Assembly: GCA_016125335.1 (NCBI GenBank)
Contig: WGLY01000013.1
Span: 99,846-163,845 of the forward strand
Direction of reading: 5' to 3'
Origin: Frankiales bacterium
Lineage (GTDB): Bacteria > Actinomycetota > Actinomycetes > S36-B12 > CAIYMF01
DNA length: 64,000 nt
Made by a program: the position numbers and the translations under genes. Every line of letters starts with the position of its first letter. Positions within the stretch are counted from its first letter, which is position 1. Shown in pieces: positions 17,968 through 25,478 of this stretch. The notes below the pieces were generated by a model. The model worked only from the letters and a program-made list of their open reading frames with translations. It had not been told where the DNA came from and ran no database searches.

Positions 17968-18606
17968 TCAGCCGATCGACACCGTGAGGGGAGCCCCTGC
18001 GGCGGCGACGACGTCGTCGGGGCTGACCCCGGGCGCCGTCTCCACGAGCACCAGGCCGTCCACGGTGACGTCGATGACGGCGAGGTCGGTGATGATGCGG
18101 TCGACCACGCCCTTGCCGGTGAGCGGCAGCGAGCACTGCTCGACGATCTTGTGCGAGCCGTCCTTGGCCACGTGCTCCATCATCACGATGACGCGCTTGG
18201 CGCCGTGCACGAGGTCCATCGCGCCGCCCATGCCCTTGACCATCTTGCCGGGGATCATCCAGTTGGCGATGTCGCCGCGGACCGAGACCTGCATGGCGCC
18301 GAGGATCGCGGCGTCGATGTGCCCGCCCCGGATCATCGCGAACGACGCGGCCGAGTCGAAGAACGCGGCGCCGGGCAGCACCGTCACGGTCTCCTTGCCG
18401 GCGTTGATGAGGTCGGCGTCGACGTCGGCGTCGCGCGGGTAGGGGCCGGTGCCGAGGATGCCGTTCTCGGACTGCAGCACCACGGTGACGCCCGGCGGCA
18501 GGTAGTTGGGCACGAGGGTCGGCAGGCCGATGCCGAGGTTCACGTACTCGCCGTCGCGCAGCTCGAGGGCCACGCGGGCCGCGAGCTCCTCGCGGGTCAG
18601 CGCCAT
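17968..18606 (-). CDS. scoB: Succinyl-CoA:3-oxoacid CoA-transferase subunit B
   Basis: The beta subunit of 3-oxoacid CoA-transferase moves CoA from succinyl-CoA to a 3-oxoacid such as acetoacetate, for ketone-body or butanoate metabolism. It has 212 residues, the normal length. The catalytic Glu is in [12 protein letters not shown] near residue 47. [35 protein letters not shown] is the well conserved central block. The start lies one base downstream of the scoA stop codon, so the two subunits are co-translated from one message. Confidence 0.95.
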   Translation of the reverse strand: MALTREELAARVALELRDGEYVNLGIGLPTLVPNYLPPGVTVVLQSENGILGTGPYPRDADVDADLINAGKETVTVLPGAAFFDSAASFAMIRGGHIDAAILGAMQVSVRGDIANWMIPGKMVKGMGGAMDLVHGAKRVIVMMEHVAKDGSHKIVEQCSLPLTGKGVVDRIITDLAVIDVTVDGLVLVETAPGVSPDDVVAAAGAPLTVSIG

Positions 18607-18607
18607 C

Positions 18608-19375
18608 TCACGCCTCCTTGCTGACGGTGCGGCGCTCGATGCGCTTGTCGGCCGCCTGGTCCGGGGTCAGCGCCACGACCCGTTGCACGAAGACCCCCGG
18701 GGTGTGGACCGTCTGCGGGTCGAGCTCGCCCGGCTCGACGAGGCGCTCGACCTCGGCGATCGTCACCCGGCCGGCCGTGGCCACGAGCGGGTTGAAGTTG
18801 CGCGTGGACTTGTCGAACACGAGGTTGCCGTGGCGGTCGCCCACGCTGGCCCGCACGAGGGCGAAGTCGGTGACGATGCCGCGCTCGAGGACGTACTCGC
18901 GTCCGTCGAACTCGCGCGTCTCCTTGGCCGGCGAGGCCACCGCGACGGCGCCCGAGCCGTCGTAGCGCCACGGCATCCCGCCGTCGGCCACCTGCGTGCC
19001 CACCCCGGCGGGGGTGTAGAACGCCGGGATGCCCGCGCCCCCGGCGCGCAGCCGCTCGGCGAGCGTGCCCTGGGGGATCAGCTCGACCTCGAGCTCGCCG
19101 TGCAGGAACTGCCGCTCGAACTCCTTGTTCTCGCCCACGTAGGACGACGTCATCCGCGCGATGCGCTTCTCGCCCAGCAGCATCCCCAGGCCCCAGCCGT
19201 CGACGCCGCAGTTGTTGGACACCACGGACAGGTCCCCGACGCCGGTGTCGAGCAGCGCCGCGATGAGCACGCTCGGGATCCCGCAGAGCCCGAAGCCGCC
19301 CACCGCGAGGGTGGCCCCGCTGCCGATGTCGGCCACCGCCTCCGCGGCCGAGCCGACCACCTTGTCCAGTGCCAT
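18608..19375 (-). CDS. scoA: Succinyl-CoA:3-oxoacid CoA-transferase subunit A
   Basis: This is the alpha subunit of the same CoA-transferase, 255 residues. It has the CoA-binding [17 protein letters not shown] near the N-terminus, [15 protein letters not shown], and the FYTPAGVGT block found throughout this family. GGAGGGAAGG precedes the ATG at 19375. It is the first gene of a two-gene operon with scoB. No thiolase or hydroxybutyrate dehydrogenase gene is next to it. The 231 bases upstream, shared with the divergent PPOX gene, must hold the promoter, but none is obvious. Confidence 0.95.
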   Translation of the reverse strand: MALDKVVGSAAEAVADIGSGATLAVGGFGLCGIPSVLIAALLDTGVGDLSVVSNNCGVDGWGLGMLLGEKRIARMTSSYVGENKEFERQFLHGELEVELIPQGTLAERLRAGGAGIPAFYTPAGVGTQVADGGMPWRYDGSGAVAVASPAKETREFDGREYVLERGIVTDFALVRASVGDRHGNLVFDKSTRNFNPLVATAGRVTIAEVERLVEPGELDPQTVHTPGVFVQRVVALTPDQAADKRIERRTVSKEA

Positions 19376-19606
19376 GGCCTTCCCTCCGTCGTCGCCGGGC
19401 GCGCTCGGCGTCCGCGTGCCCCGTGCGGTCGCGCCGGCCGTCGCAGCCGGTGCCCGCGCTGCACGCAGTCAACCACCCGGGCTCGGGGCGTCGCCGCAGG
19501 ACCGCCGCGCGGGCGGAGCACCGCGCGGAGCGGTGCGCTTCGGGCGTGCCTGGTGCGCGAGCCGGCGCGCGGCGGCAGGCTGGGGCCCTGACCCGGAGGA
19601 GATCCC

Positions 19607-20026
19607 GTGGACCTGCCCACCGCCCTGGCCTTCGCGCACGAGGTGCACCGCGGCGTCGTCACCACGCTGCGCCGCGACGGCCGCCCGCAGCTGTCGAACG
19701 TGCTGTTCGCCGCCGACGCCGAGGGCCGGCCCGTCGTGTCGGTGACCGACGACCGCGCGAAGACGGCCAACCTGCGCCGCGACCCCCGCGTGGCCCTGCA
19801 CGTCACCGACGCGTCGTTCTGGCGCTACGTCGTGCTCGACGGAACGGCCACGCTGAGCGCGGTGGCGCAGACGCCGGACGACGCGACGGTGGACGGCCTG
19901 GTCGACTACTACCGCCAGCTCAACGGCGAGCACCCGGACTGGGACGACTACCGCCGTGCGATGGTCGCCGACCGCCGGCTGCTGCTCACCGTCCACGCGA
20001 CCTCGGCGTACGGCCAGCTCGGCTGA
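19607..20026 (+). CDS. PPOX-class F420/FMN-binding protein
   Basis: This 139-residue split-beta-barrel protein is of the pyridoxamine-phosphate-oxidase fold, probably a dimer binding FMN or, in actinobacteria, F420. Typical elements are HRGVVTTLRRDGRPQLSNVLFA, VSVTDDRAKTANLRRDPRVALHV, and the C-terminal RLLLTVHATSAYG. The F420-dependent reductases and biliverdin or haem-binding members share this fold, so the substrate is unknown. GTG at 19607 is used because GGAGGA stands six bases upstream. It is divergent from scoAB. An aldo/keto reductase gene follows after 63 bases. Confidence 0.88.
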   Translation: MDLPTALAFAHEVHRGVVTTLRRDGRPQLSNVLFAADAEGRPVVSVTDDRAKTANLRRDPRVALHVTDASFWRYVVLDGTATLSAVAQTPDDATVDGLVDYYRQLNGEHPDWDDYRRAMVADRRLLLTVHATSAYGQLG

Positions 20027-20089
20027 GGCCGGTCGGGCCGGCGGTTCCTGGGCTACAGTCGCAAGGGCATCGACCACAGGGGGTCCTCG

Positions 20090-21070
20090 ATGGACTACGT
20101 CCACCTCGGGCGCAGCGGGCTGAAGGTCAGCCGGCTCTGCCTGGGCACCATGAACTTCGGTCCCGTCACGAGCCAGCCGGACTCGGACGCGATCATGGAC
20201 CACGCCCACGAGGCGGGGATCAACTTCTTCGACACGGCGAACGTCTACGGCTGGGGCGAGAACCGCGGCCGCACCGAGTCGATCATCGGCGAGTGGTTCG
20301 CCCAGGGCGGCGGCCGCCGCGAGCGCACCGTGCTGGCCACCAAGCTCTACGGCGACATGGGCGACTGGCCCAACGACGGCAAGCTCTCGGCGCTCAACAT
20401 CCGCCGGGCGTGCGACGCGTCGCTGCGCCGGCTCCAGACCGACTACATCGACGTCTACCAGATGCACCACGTCGACCGGGCGACCCCGTGGGACGAGATC
20501 TGGGAGTCGATGGAGGTGCTGCGCCAGCAGGGCAAGATCCTCTACGTCGGCAGCTCGAACTTCGCCGGCTGGCACATCGCGCAGGGCGTGGAGGCCGCGC
20601 GCCGCCGCGGCACCGTCGGGCTGGTGAGCGAGCAGTCGATCTACAACCTGGTGGAGCGCACCGTCGAGCTCGAGGTGCTGCCGGCGGCGCAGCACTACGG
20701 CCTGGGCGTCATCCCGTGGTCGCCGCTGCACGGCGGCCTGCTGGGCGGCATCCTGCGCAAGACCGCGGAGGGGTCGGCCGGGCGCAGCACCGGCGGCCGG
20801 GCCGCGGAGGCGATCGAGCGGCACCGGCCCGCGATCGAGGCGTGGGAGTCGTTCTGCGACGAGCTGGGGCACGCGCCCGGCGACGTCGCGCTCGCCTGGC
20901 TGCTGCACCAGCCGGCCGTGACCGCGCCGATCGTCGGCCCGCGCACGCAGGACCAGCTCGACGGTGCGCTGCGCGCGCTGGAGATCACGCTGGACGAGGC
21001 CGCGCTGGCGCGGATCGACGAGATCTTCCCGGGCCCGGGCGGCACCGCGCCCGAGGCCTACGCGTGGTGA
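20090..21070 (+). CDS. Aldo/keto reductase
   Basis: This is a 326-residue NADP(H)-dependent oxidoreductase with a TIM-barrel fold. The family pattern is clear: MDYVHLGRSGLKVSRLCLGTMNFG, then FFDTANVYGWGENRGRTESIIGEW with the catalytic Asp and Tyr, the Lys in VLATKLYG, and the His in YQMHHVD. The cofactor region reads IVGPRTQDQLDGALRALEITL. Its relatives reduce sugars and aldehydes or open sugar-derived rings, and the substrate cannot be told. AGGGGG lies upstream of the ATG. The last codons overlap the GTG of the heparinase gene, so the two may be co-translated. Confidence 0.93.
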   Translation: MDYVHLGRSGLKVSRLCLGTMNFGPVTSQPDSDAIMDHAHEAGINFFDTANVYGWGENRGRTESIIGEWFAQGGGRRERTVLATKLYGDMGDWPNDGKLSALNIRRACDASLRRLQTDYIDVYQMHHVDRATPWDEIWESMEVLRQQGKILYVGSSNFAGWHIAQGVEAARRRGTVGLVSEQSIYNLVERTVELEVLPAAQHYGLGVIPWSPLHGGLLGGILRKTAEGSAGRSTGGRAAEAIERHRPAIEAWESFCDELGHAPGDVALAWLLHQPAVTAPIVGPRTQDQLDGALRALEITLDEAALARIDEIFPGPGGTAPEAYAW

Positions 21071-22752
21071 CGGGACGGCCCCCCGTCCCGACGACGACCC
21101 GCGCGCCGAGCGACTCGCGCAGCCTGCGAGCCAAGGGGCGGCTCGCACCGTTGACCGCCGCCGTGGCCGCGCTCCTGGCCGCCGGGCTCGTGCCGGTCGT
21201 GGCTGCGGCACCGGCATCCGCGGCGACGCCGGACCCGGACCTCGCCTCGCAGTACTGCCACGCGGTGGCCTCGGCGTCGCCCTCGTGGGGCAACACCACG
21301 GCGGACCTCGCTGCCGGCACCGTCACGATCATGGGTCGCACGACGACGTTCGACCCCGAGCACGTCGACCTCGCCGTGGCCCCGGCCGCGTTCTCCGACC
21401 CCACGCGACGGCTGTACTGGCAGTCGCTGCTCTGGGCGGTGCCGGTGTACCTCGCCGGGCCGGACGTCGCCCCGGGGCTCAGGGCGGGGATCGTGGAGGG
21501 GCTCGCCGAGGACCCGGACCCCGGCTCGGCGACGGCGGACGACCTCGCCGCGGCGGTCGCGGCAGGGTGGTCGGAGGGCACCAACACGCGGCGCGAGCAG
21601 GTGCTCAACTGCCTGGTGCCGCTCACCGGCGACGACGCGCTGCGCGCCTCGCTCGAGGCGAGCGTGACCGCCAACCTCGACGCGCGCCGCTACTACGGGC
21701 CGCCCTACCACCGGGTGCACAACCACGGCACCATGGCCAACCTCGCGCTCGTCGACAGCTCGGTGGTGCTCGCCCGGCCCGAGCTGGGCGTGGCGGCCGC
21801 GCAGCGGCTGCTGGCGGAGATCCCCGCGCTGTTCGACTCGGGCGGCTTCACGCGCGAGGAGTCCGCGGCGTACCACATGTTCAACCTGAGCCTGTGGGAG
21901 CGGACCTACGCCGTTCTCGCCGGGCTGCCCGCCCACCCGGACCTCACCCCGCTCGCGGTGCTGATCCGGCGCGCGCGGGTCGTCGCGGCCCAGCTCACCA
22001 GCCCCTTGGGCCGGCTGGCCGCGCTCGGCGACGGCTGGCCGACCACGGGCGCGGCCCCGCTGCCGAACCAGGCGCTGTGGCTCACCGACGGCTGGGGCCT
22101 GCTGGCCGGGCGCTGGTCGTGGACCGACCCGTCGACGACGTGGTTCACGGTGCGGCTCGGGCTGCCCCGCGTGGCGCACGGGCAGTACGACCACACGTCG
22201 TTCACGTGGTCCACGTGGGGCACCGACGTGATCGTGGACCCGGGCTCGTACTCCCACGACCCGACGAACCTGCTCGCGTCGTGGCAGTCGTCGCCGGGGG
22301 CGCACAACCTCGCGGTCCCGGCGCACCCCGCAGTGCTCGACCACGGCTCGCGCCTGGTCACCCGGGTGCGGTCGGGGCGCCGGGACACCATGCGGATCAC
22401 CAGCTCGATGTTCACCGTGCCGGTCACGCGCACGCTGGTGGTCGACGACGCGCTGCACCGGGTGACCGTCACCGACACGGCGCGCACCGCGCTCACCGAG
22501 CACCTGCACCTCGCGGCCGGCTGGCGCCTGACGCACCGGACGACCTACACGCTGTTCTTCCGCAAGGGGCACCGCGTGGCCGTGGTGCGGGCGCTCACCC
22601 GCGGGGTGCGGCTCTCCGTCGTCACCGGCAGCAGGTCGCCCGTGGCCGGCTGGGTGTTCGGCCCGGCGAAGGAGCAGGCGACCCCGGCGCCCCAGGTGCT
22701 CGCCTCCGGTGGCCACGGCGTGACGCTCACCGTCTCCGTCCTGCGCGGCTGA
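21067..22752 (+). CDS. Secreted heparinase II/III-like polysaccharide lyase
   Basis: This exported protein of 561 residues probably cleaves uronic-acid-containing polysaccharides by beta-elimination. A positively charged N-terminus leads to a hydrophobic signal segment (LTAAVAALLAAGLVPVVAAAP) and an ASA cleavage site near residue 55. The alpha/alpha-barrel part includes YYGPPYHRVHNHGTMANLAL. The beta-sheet domain begins VAHGQYDHTSFTWSTWGTDVIVDPGSYSHDP, the hallmark of the heparinase II/III C-terminal domain. GTG 21067 overlaps the aldo/keto reductase stop codon (GTGA), implying translational coupling. The true sugar substrate is unknown. The gene ends just before a palindromic repeat shared with a convergent tetR gene. 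Confidence 0.88.
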   Translation: MTGRPPVPTTTRAPSDSRSLRAKGRLAPLTAAVAALLAAGLVPVVAAAPASAATPDPDLASQYCHAVASASPSWGNTTADLAAGTVTIMGRTTTFDPEHVDLAVAPAAFSDPTRRLYWQSLLWAVPVYLAGPDVAPGLRAGIVEGLAEDPDPGSATADDLAAAVAAGWSEGTNTRREQVLNCLVPLTGDDALRASLEASVTANLDARRYYGPPYHRVHNHGTMANLALVDSSVVLARPELGVAAAQRLLAEIPALFDSGGFTREESAAYHMFNLSLWERTYAVLAGLPAHPDLTPLAVLIRRARVVAAQLTSPLGRLAALGDGWPTTGAAPLPNQALWLTDGWGLLAGRWSWTDPSTTWFTVRLGLPRVAHGQYDHTSFTWSTWGTDVIVDPGSYSHDPTNLLASWQSSPGAHNLAVPAHPAVLDHGSRLVTRVRSGRRDTMRITSSMFTVPVTRTLVVDDALHRVTVTDTARTALTEHLHLAAGWRLTHRTTYTLFFRKGHRVAVVRALTRGVRLSVVTGSRSPVAGWVFGPAKEQATPAPQVLASGGHGVTLTVSVLRG

Positions 22753-22757
22753 CCCCG

Positions 22758-22817
22758 ACGTCACTGGTGAAACGGTTGCTACCCGGCCCGGGAAGCAGCC
22801 GTTTCACCAGTGACATC
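22758..22817. repeat. 60-bp palindromic repeat, family P copy 1 (likely bidirectional terminator)
   Basis: The arms are GTCACTGGTGAAACGG and its near-complement CCGTTTCACCAGTGAC, and they pair over at least 20 bases with a short GC-rich loop. The element fills the 73-base gap between the convergent heparinase and TetR genes. A second copy with the same arms is at 46079-46140. Because the sequence, not just the structure, is repeated, this is a REP-like family rather than an ordinary terminator. Confidence 0.8.
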
Positions 22818-22825
22818 CGGTGGGG

Positions 22826-23398
22826 TCAGGGGGCGAAGGCGGACGACGCCAGCGCCGCGACCAGGCCGTCGACGAGGCGCTCGAAGCTGCGGTCGATCTC
22901 GCGCGGGATCCCGAAGCCGCCGCCGCTCTCGAGCGCGATGAACCCGTGCAGCGCCGCGCGCACCGCCCGCGTCGCGTCCACGAGCGCGTCGCCGTCGAGG
23001 CCGTAGCCCGACAGCACGCCGAAGACGACGTCGACCACGGCGCGGCTGGCCGCCGCGTCGTCGGCGTCGTCGGCCGGCGCCGCCCGCACCGTGGCGGCGT
23101 AGCGGCCCGGGTGGGCCAGCGCCCACGTGCGGTACGCCGCGCAGACCGCGCGGACGGCGTCGTCGCGCGACCGGCCGACCGCGGCGCGCGAGAGGACCTC
23201 GGCCATCTCGGTCTTGGCGCGCACCGCGATGCCGCGCTGCACCGCGTCGAGGCCGTCGACGTGCTTGTAGAGCGACGGCTGGCGCACCCCGAGGCGCTCG
23301 GCCAGCGCGGCGAGGGTGAGCCGGGCCAGGCCGACCTCGTCGGCGAGCTGCTCGGCCTCCTCCACGACGCGGTCCGCCGAGAGCCCCGCCCTAGGCAC
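22826..23398 (-). CDS. TetR/AcrR family transcriptional repressor
   Basis: This 190-residue protein has an N-terminal TetR helix-turn-helix: LTLAALAERLGVRQPSLYKHVDGLDAVQRGI at residues about 27-57. The C-terminal ligand domain resembles the TetR-WHG type (FGVLSGYGLDGDALVDATRAVRAALHGFIALESGGGFG). The GTG start overlaps the end of the alpha/beta-hydrolase gene by eight bases, so hydrolase and repressor form one operon. A TAGCCA-AA-TGGCTA operator lies inside the promoter ahead of the hydrolase, so the repressor most likely represses its own operon. The ligand is probably the hydrolase substrate or product. Confidence 0.9.
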   Translation of the reverse strand: MPRAGLSADRVVEEAEQLADEVGLARLTLAALAERLGVRQPSLYKHVDGLDAVQRGIAVRAKTEMAEVLSRAAVGRSRDDAVRAVCAAYRTWALAHPGRYAATVRAAPADDADDAAASRAVVDVVFGVLSGYGLDGDALVDATRAVRAALHGFIALESGGGFGIPREIDRSFERLVDGLVAALASSAFAP

Positions 23399-24203
23399 GG
23401 CGGGACACCCGCTCGAGGAAGCCGAGCACCGCGGGGGACACGACGTCCGGGCGCTGCGACTGCGGGTAGTGGCCCGACTCCGGCACCAGCACCACCTCGG
23501 CGGCCAGGCGGGCCGCGATCCACTCCGCCTCGGCCCGCGGGTCCGGGAAGTCCGGGTCGAGCTCGCCCATCACCACGAGCGCGGGTGCGGACACCTCGCC
23601 GAGCCGGCGCTCGACGACGGCGTGGTCGAGCTGGCCGATGAGCCGGGCGAAGGCGGCGGCGTGGCCGGGCCGGCGCATCGCGGCTGCGACGTCGGCGAGG
23701 TAGGCGTCCTGGTCGGCCGCCGGGCGCCCGGCGTAGAGCTTCGGCAGGTAGGCCCGCCACGCGGCCGCGGCCCACGGGCGCGCCATCGCCACCCGGATCA
23801 GCAGTTTCTGCCACCCGGACCCGGTGTCGCGGACGAACGGACCCACCAGGACCACGCCGGCGACGAGGTCGGGGCGCTCGGCCGCGGCCCAGGCCGCCGC
23901 CCCCGCCCCCATCGAGTTGCCCACCACGACGGCCGGGCCGCCGAGGTGTTCGACGAGCGCGAGCACGTCGCGCCCGGTCTCGTCGTCGCCGTAGGAGGTG
24001 AAGCCCGTGGTGCTCTCGCCGTGGCCGCGCAGGTCCGTGGTGGCCACGCGGTAGCCGCCCGCGACCAGCGCGGGCGCCAGGAAGCGGTAGGTGGCGCGCA
24101 GGTCGCCGAGGCCGGGCACGAGGACCACGAGCGGGCCCTCGCCGGCGACGTCGTAGGCGATCCGGCCCTCGGGCCGGTTCAGGAACAGGGTCTGTGTGCT
24201 CAT
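23391..24203 (-). CDS. Alpha/beta-fold hydrolase
   Basis: This 270-residue protein has the alpha/beta-hydrolase pattern: LVVLVPGLGDLRATYRFLAPAL as oxyanion region, DLRGHGEST, nucleophile elbow VVGNSMGAGAA with Ser as the nucleophile, Asp in VMGELDPDFPD and His in VPESGHYPQSQRPD. The triad is complete, so it is likely an active esterase or lipase-type enzyme; the substrate is unknown. The ATG at 24203 has TACATT six bases upstream and no ribosome-binding site, so translation is predicted to be leaderless. It heads an operon with an overlapping tetR gene. Confidence 0.9.
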   Translation of the reverse strand: MSTQTLFLNRPEGRIAYDVAGEGPLVVLVPGLGDLRATYRFLAPALVAGGYRVATTDLRGHGESTTGFTSYGDDETGRDVLALVEHLGGPAVVVGNSMGAGAAAWAAAERPDLVAGVVLVGPFVRDTGSGWQKLLIRVAMARPWAAAAWRAYLPKLYAGRPAADQDAYLADVAAAMRRPGHAAAFARLIGQLDHAVVERRLGEVSAPALVVMGELDPDFPDPRAEAEWIAARLAAEVVLVPESGHYPQSQRPDVVSPAVLGFLERVSRRA

Positions 24204-24209
24204 GCGGCT

Positions 24210-24245
24210 AATGTAGATAGCCAAATGGCTAATGTCAATAGCCAG
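24210..24245 (-). promoter_or_regulatory. Promoter with embedded TetR operator for the hydrolase-tetR operon
   Basis: On the minus strand a consensus TTGACA (24233-24238) and TACATT (24210-24215) are separated by exactly 17 bases. The spacer contains the inverted repeat TAGCCA-AT/TT-TGGCTA (24218-24231), and a further TAGCCA half-site lies at 24240-24245. A repressor bound there would block RNA polymerase. Transcription should start about at the ATG, giving a leaderless mRNA. The island of AT-rich sequence is conspicuous in this GC-rich DNA. Confidence 0.8.
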
Positions 24246-24247
24246 AC

Positions 24248-24571
24248 TCAGGCCGAGCGCGGGAGCCGCCGGCCGCGCAGCCGCGAGCGCTCCAGCTCGT
24301 CGGTGCCGCCCCAGATCCCCACGATCGACGGGTCGCGCAGCGCCACCTCGCGGCACGGGTCGACGATCGGGCAGACGGCGCACCACGACAGCGCCTCGCG
24401 GCGCGAGGTCAGGTCGTGCGGGCTGAGCGGGAAGAAGACGTCGGGCGAGGCGTCGCGGCACGCGGCGTCGGACCACTGCGGCGTCTGGAGGTCCTCGGTC
24501 CGGGAGTGGAACAGGTACTCCTGCTCCTCGGCGATGACCACCTCGCGCGGACGGACCACGGGACTGGGCAC
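24248..24571 (-). CDS. WhiB-family iron-sulfur transcription factor
   Basis: WhiB proteins bind a 4Fe-4S cluster, sense redox or nitric oxide signals and modulate sigma-factor-dependent transcription; they occur in actinobacteria and their phages. The 107-residue protein has the four cluster ligands Cys38, Cys64, Cys67 and Cys73 in the usual C-x25-CxxC-x5-C pattern. The GIWGG turn is at residues 85-89, followed by the basic tail RSRLRGRRLPRS. The GTG at 24571 has a perfect AGGAGGT upstream. The divergent tetR gene and two operator-like palindromes lie directly upstream, one of them touching the ribosome-binding site. Confidence 0.93.
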   Translation of the reverse strand: MPSPVVRPREVVIAEEQEYLFHSRTEDLQTPQWSDAACRDASPDVFFPLSPHDLTSRREALSWCAVCPIVDPCREVALRDPSIVGIWGGTDELERSRLRGRRLPRSA

Positions 24572-24579
24572 GGGACCTC

Positions 24580-24641
24580 CTGCACTAAGTGCAGGGAACG
24601 TAACACTGAGTGCAGTCGGTTGTCACGCGTTCCCGTAGCAT
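24580..24641. promoter_or_regulatory. Divergent whiB/tetR control region with two operators
   Basis: Two similar palindromes occur: CTGCACTAAGTGCAG (24580-24594), and CACTGAGTG within 24604-24615. On the minus strand GTGACA (24621-24626) and TACGTT (24597-24602) with an 18-base spacer form a whiB promoter. The first palindrome would cover the whiB start of transcription and the second the promoter spacer. On the plus strand TAGCAT (24636-24641) stands six bases before the tetR GTG. The TetR protein encoded next door is the likely binder. Confidence 0.65.
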
Positions 24642-24647
24642 GCGCGC

Positions 24648-25373
24648 GTGAGCTCCCCGGCCCGTCCCGACAGCCCGTCCCCGGCCGGTGCGCCGGCGGC
24701 CGCCGGACGGCGCGGGGACGCCCGGGCCCGGATCACGCGGGCCGCCCTCGAGCTCTTCGAGCGGCAGGGCTACGCCGCCACCACCGTGGACGCGATCGCC
24801 GAGCGCGCGGGGGTGGCCCGGCGGACCTTCTTCCACCACTTCGCCTCCAAGGACGCCGTGGTCTTCCCGGACCACGAGGCGCTCGTCGCCCGCGCCGGGC
24901 ACCACCTCGACACCGCCCCCGGCGACGCCGTGGAGGTGGTGGGCGGCGCGCTGCGGATCGTGCTCACCAGCTACCTGGCCGACCCCGACGTCGCCCTGCG
25001 CCGCTACCGCCTCACCCGCAGCACCCCCGAGCTGCGCGAGCGCGAGATCGCCTGGGTGCAGCGCTACCAGCTGCTCTTCTCGCACTACCTGGGGCGCCGC
25101 TACGCCGAGCAGCCCATGGGCCCGGTCGCGGCCGACGTGGTCGCGGCCGGCCTGGTGGCGGTGCACAACCACGTGCTGCGCGGCTGGCTCAAGCGCGGCG
25201 GCGACGGCGACGCGCTCGGCGAGCTCGCCGAGGCGCTGACCTGGTTCGACCGGTCCGTCGGGCTGGCCCAGCGCGGCGGGCGACCGCGCCGGGTCGTCGT
25301 GGCCGTGTTCGACGACGACGTCGACCCGGCCGACCTCGTCGCCCGCGTGCGCGAGGCCACCGGGGAGTCCTGA
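24648..25373 (+). CDS. TetR/AcrR family transcriptional regulator
   Basis: This 241-residue protein has a TetR DNA-binding domain at about residues 22-70: ARITRAALELFERQGYAATTVDAIAERAGVARRTFFHHFASKDAVVF. The RRTFFHHF recognition helix belongs to a large actinobacterial subgroup. The C-terminal domain is all-helical without an assigned ligand. It is divergent from whiB, and the tandem TGCACT-N-AGTGCA type palindromes in between are probably its binding sites. The GTG start has no ribosome-binding site and a TAGCAT box six bases upstream, so it is predicted leaderless. Confidence 0.9.
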   Translation: MSSPARPDSPSPAGAPAAAGRRGDARARITRAALELFERQGYAATTVDAIAERAGVARRTFFHHFASKDAVVFPDHEALVARAGHHLDTAPGDAVEVVGGALRIVLTSYLADPDVALRRYRLTRSTPELREREIAWVQRYQLLFSHYLGRRYAEQPMGPVAADVVAAGLVAVHNHVLRGWLKRGGDGDALGELAEALTWFDRSVGLAQRGGRPRRVVVAVFDDDVDPADLVARVREATGES

Positions 25374-25478
25374 GGCCCCGGCCCGTCGGCCCGGGCTGTG
25401 ACCGGTCTGCACGGAATGTGTCACAACCGACGCCGGGCGAACGCGCAACGTGGCCGGTAGTATCCCTAGCGTGGCCTC

